Of a stretch of DNA of 64,000 nt, positions 62,395 to 64,000 are shown piece by piece (within the stretch, counting starts at the first letter, position 1; every line of letters starts with the position of its first letter). The translations under genes and the position numbers were made by a program. Under the pieces are notes generated by a model. That model saw only the letters and a list, made by a program, of their open reading frames with translations. It was not told where the DNA came from and searched no databases. This DNA is from Dermatemys mawii (lineage: Eukaryota; Chordata; Testudines; Dermatemydidae). The stretch is from positions 6,991,619-7,055,618 of the forward strand of contig ML677374.1 in the NCBI GenBank assembly GCA_007922305.1, read 5' to 3'.

Positions 62395-62446
62395 TGCATA
62401 TGTGGCCCACAATGGTAAATAGGTTGAGAACCACTGTTCTAGACTC
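62395..62446. mobile_element. 3' end fragment of a hAT-like element
   Basis: gcatatgtggcccacaatgg followed by taaataggttgagaaccactg. Only one terminus is seen. A similar 5' terminus fragment (gcagtcgttcttctcaacct) lies at 48306-48380. Confidence 0.5.
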
Positions 62447-62584
62447 TATGTGTGCCTTCAGTTCCGTCAGTAAAAGCTGTCAGGCCTGAATTGCACTCTG
62501 TTGCATACTTTACATTTATGTTACATAGGCTTTAATCTGATGGGTTTCCTTTATCATCTTCTTTGCTGGGCTTTATCGTTTAAG

Positions 62585-62767
62585 ACAGCAGCTGTGTTAG
62601 TCTGTATCCGCAAATAAGATGAGGAAGACTTGTAGCATCTTTGAGACTAACCAGTTTATTTCAGCACAAGCTTTCTATGCATCCGATGAAGTGGGCTATA
62701 GCCCACGAAAGCTTATGCTGAAATAAACTGGTTAGTCTCAAAGGTGCTACAAGTCTTCCTTGTCTTA
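62585..62767. mobile_element. Inverted-dimer (fold-back) non-autonomous element
   Basis: Two arms of about 63 bp (62613-62675 and 62707-62769) are inverted copies with about four differences. Around the centre is a perfect 16-bp palindrome (62691-62706, gtgggctatagcccac). A single-arm version (cccacgaaagct...ggtgctacaag) is a common dispersed sequence in turtles. Confidence 0.75.
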
Positions 62768-64000
62768 TTTATCTTTACGTAGTCCAGGATATGCTGGTAT
62801 ATTTCTCATCACTACTTATCTTGCTTCCCAGAAGAGGCAGTAATAACTTTCATTGGCTCTTTACTGTCTTGTGTACTAGTCACCTTTCTGACTTTAAGTC
62901 TGAGATTTTTCAAAGCTACACAGGCGTAGGAAGTATCTGCCTAAAGGATTGAATATTTTTTTCCAAGCGTATATATAAAATATCACAGACTTGTGTTATT
63001 CATCATTAATTATTTTTATTATTATAGCTAAATCTTTTTCTATCCATTGCATGTATATTTGTTGGTGGGTTTATTTGTTTGGAAGGAGCATCTCACATTG
63101 AGGCAGCAAAATCACTTGCTCTGGATCTGCAATCAGTTTGGCAACCTAAGACGTCACCTTTAATCATACTTTTGATTTCCAAGATCTGAAATTCCATCAG
63201 AGGTTATTGCCCACACAAAAGGTATTACCAGTGAAATGTGGCAGTTTTCAGCCATTACCACTAAAATTACTGCGAGCAGCTAGCATTCAGAGAGGATGTT
63301 CGGATAGCTACAGAACATATAGAAATTCACTGAGGATTAACACCAAGCACGATCTAATCCCTCGCAAAAGCAGAAGTGAAATCATCATTCATATGCATAA
63401 TTCATGTGCATAATTTTATCTTTGCTATGTATTCTCCAAGGATGTAAGATGGAACGTGTTTTTTTTTCCCTTCTTGCCCTTCCAAAAAGAGCTGTAGCTG
63501 CAAATCACTGGAGATGGCAAGAGACACTAGCTTTGCTGAATTTCTAAATAAATGCTAAACTTGTTGGAATTTCTAGCCTACATCCTGGCAAGTTATGCAG
63601 ATTGAATGTACACACACATTTGAACATACACACACATTTGTAACTATTGCAGCATTTTAATTGCTTTTTGTTGTGAACCCTGGCTTCTAACTGTATCTGC
63701 ATGGAAAACTGTAACAGTTTGCACTTGTAAATGTTAAACAATAATGACAATTAAAGATAATTATAGTTATTCTGAAATAAGAATTCAAGTTGGATTCCAA
63801 GAAGACGGCCGAGATAAAAATTGAATTGCCCTGTTTATCATACAAACTGCCGGCTGCTTTTTGTTTGCGGCGAGATCTACCAGATATAATTCTTTAATGA
63901 TTTTCTATAAATTATTGTATGTAATACAATATCTTAAGATGGCCCAGGCTGTTCTTGCCTCACATATGTGTCCCTTCTGCTGAAGTACAATCAGAACCAT

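Larger units (their letters stand above)
56996..64000. other. Intergenic, mostly unique with hAT remnants
   Basis: Contains the small elements listed between 58.3 and 62.8 kb. The last kilobase is AT-rich with no repeat signature. The longest frame (146 codons at 61373-61813, minus) shows no known protein and spans part of a MITE. Confidence 0.6.

Overview
The window is vertebrate nuclear DNA and looks like a turtle or a close non-mammalian sauropsid. It has long introns and sparse coding sequence. The repeats are CR1 LINE pieces with sauropsid-type 3' ends, tRNA-derived SINE and MIR-like pieces, many short hAT-type and other non-autonomous DNA transposons, and two probable solo LTRs. The turtle call comes from remembered repeat families and is an inference. 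Nothing bacterial, plasmid-like or CRISPR-like is present.

One protein-coding gene can be fully supported: HEATR6 (HEAT repeat-containing protein 6) on the minus strand. It runs from the start codon at 47433 to the stop at 24925. I could place 20 coding exons by eye, all with GT-AG introns and matching phases. They total 3519 nt, which is 1172 amino acids plus a stop (human protein about 1180). The start lies in a CpG island with YY1-, ETS- and RFX-like motifs. A candidate polyadenylation signal (AATAAA on the minus strand) lies at 24311-24316.

Layout. From 1 to 24.3 kb is intergenic DNA with SINE-like pieces, a GC-rich palindromic DNA transposon (887-1368), a CR1 LINE (about 5.77-7.92 kb) split by a 636-bp solo LTR with a matching 4-bp target duplication, and small hAT MITEs. 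From 24.3 to 47.5 kb is HEATR6; its introns carry hAT elements with 8-bp target duplications, a Tigger-like element, other MITE-like elements and a 100-base assembly gap (31096-31195). From 47.5 to 64 kb is intergenic DNA with a 73-bp tandem repeat next to the promoter, CR1 and SINE pieces, a probable 1.1-kb solo LTR, a fold-back element and further hAT remnants. I saw no second gene there.

I found no convincing new biological system. The observations most worth checking are local: a tandem array that copies the exon 1 splice donor, a promoter-proximal 73-bp repeat, a GTNNGT tandem donor at exon 17 whose second site would give a stop codon, related hAT insertions 60-70 bp from two splice sites, and an inverted-dimer fold-back transposon. 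Exon borders come from reading the sequence and matching remembered HEATR6 protein; no alignment or search was run.
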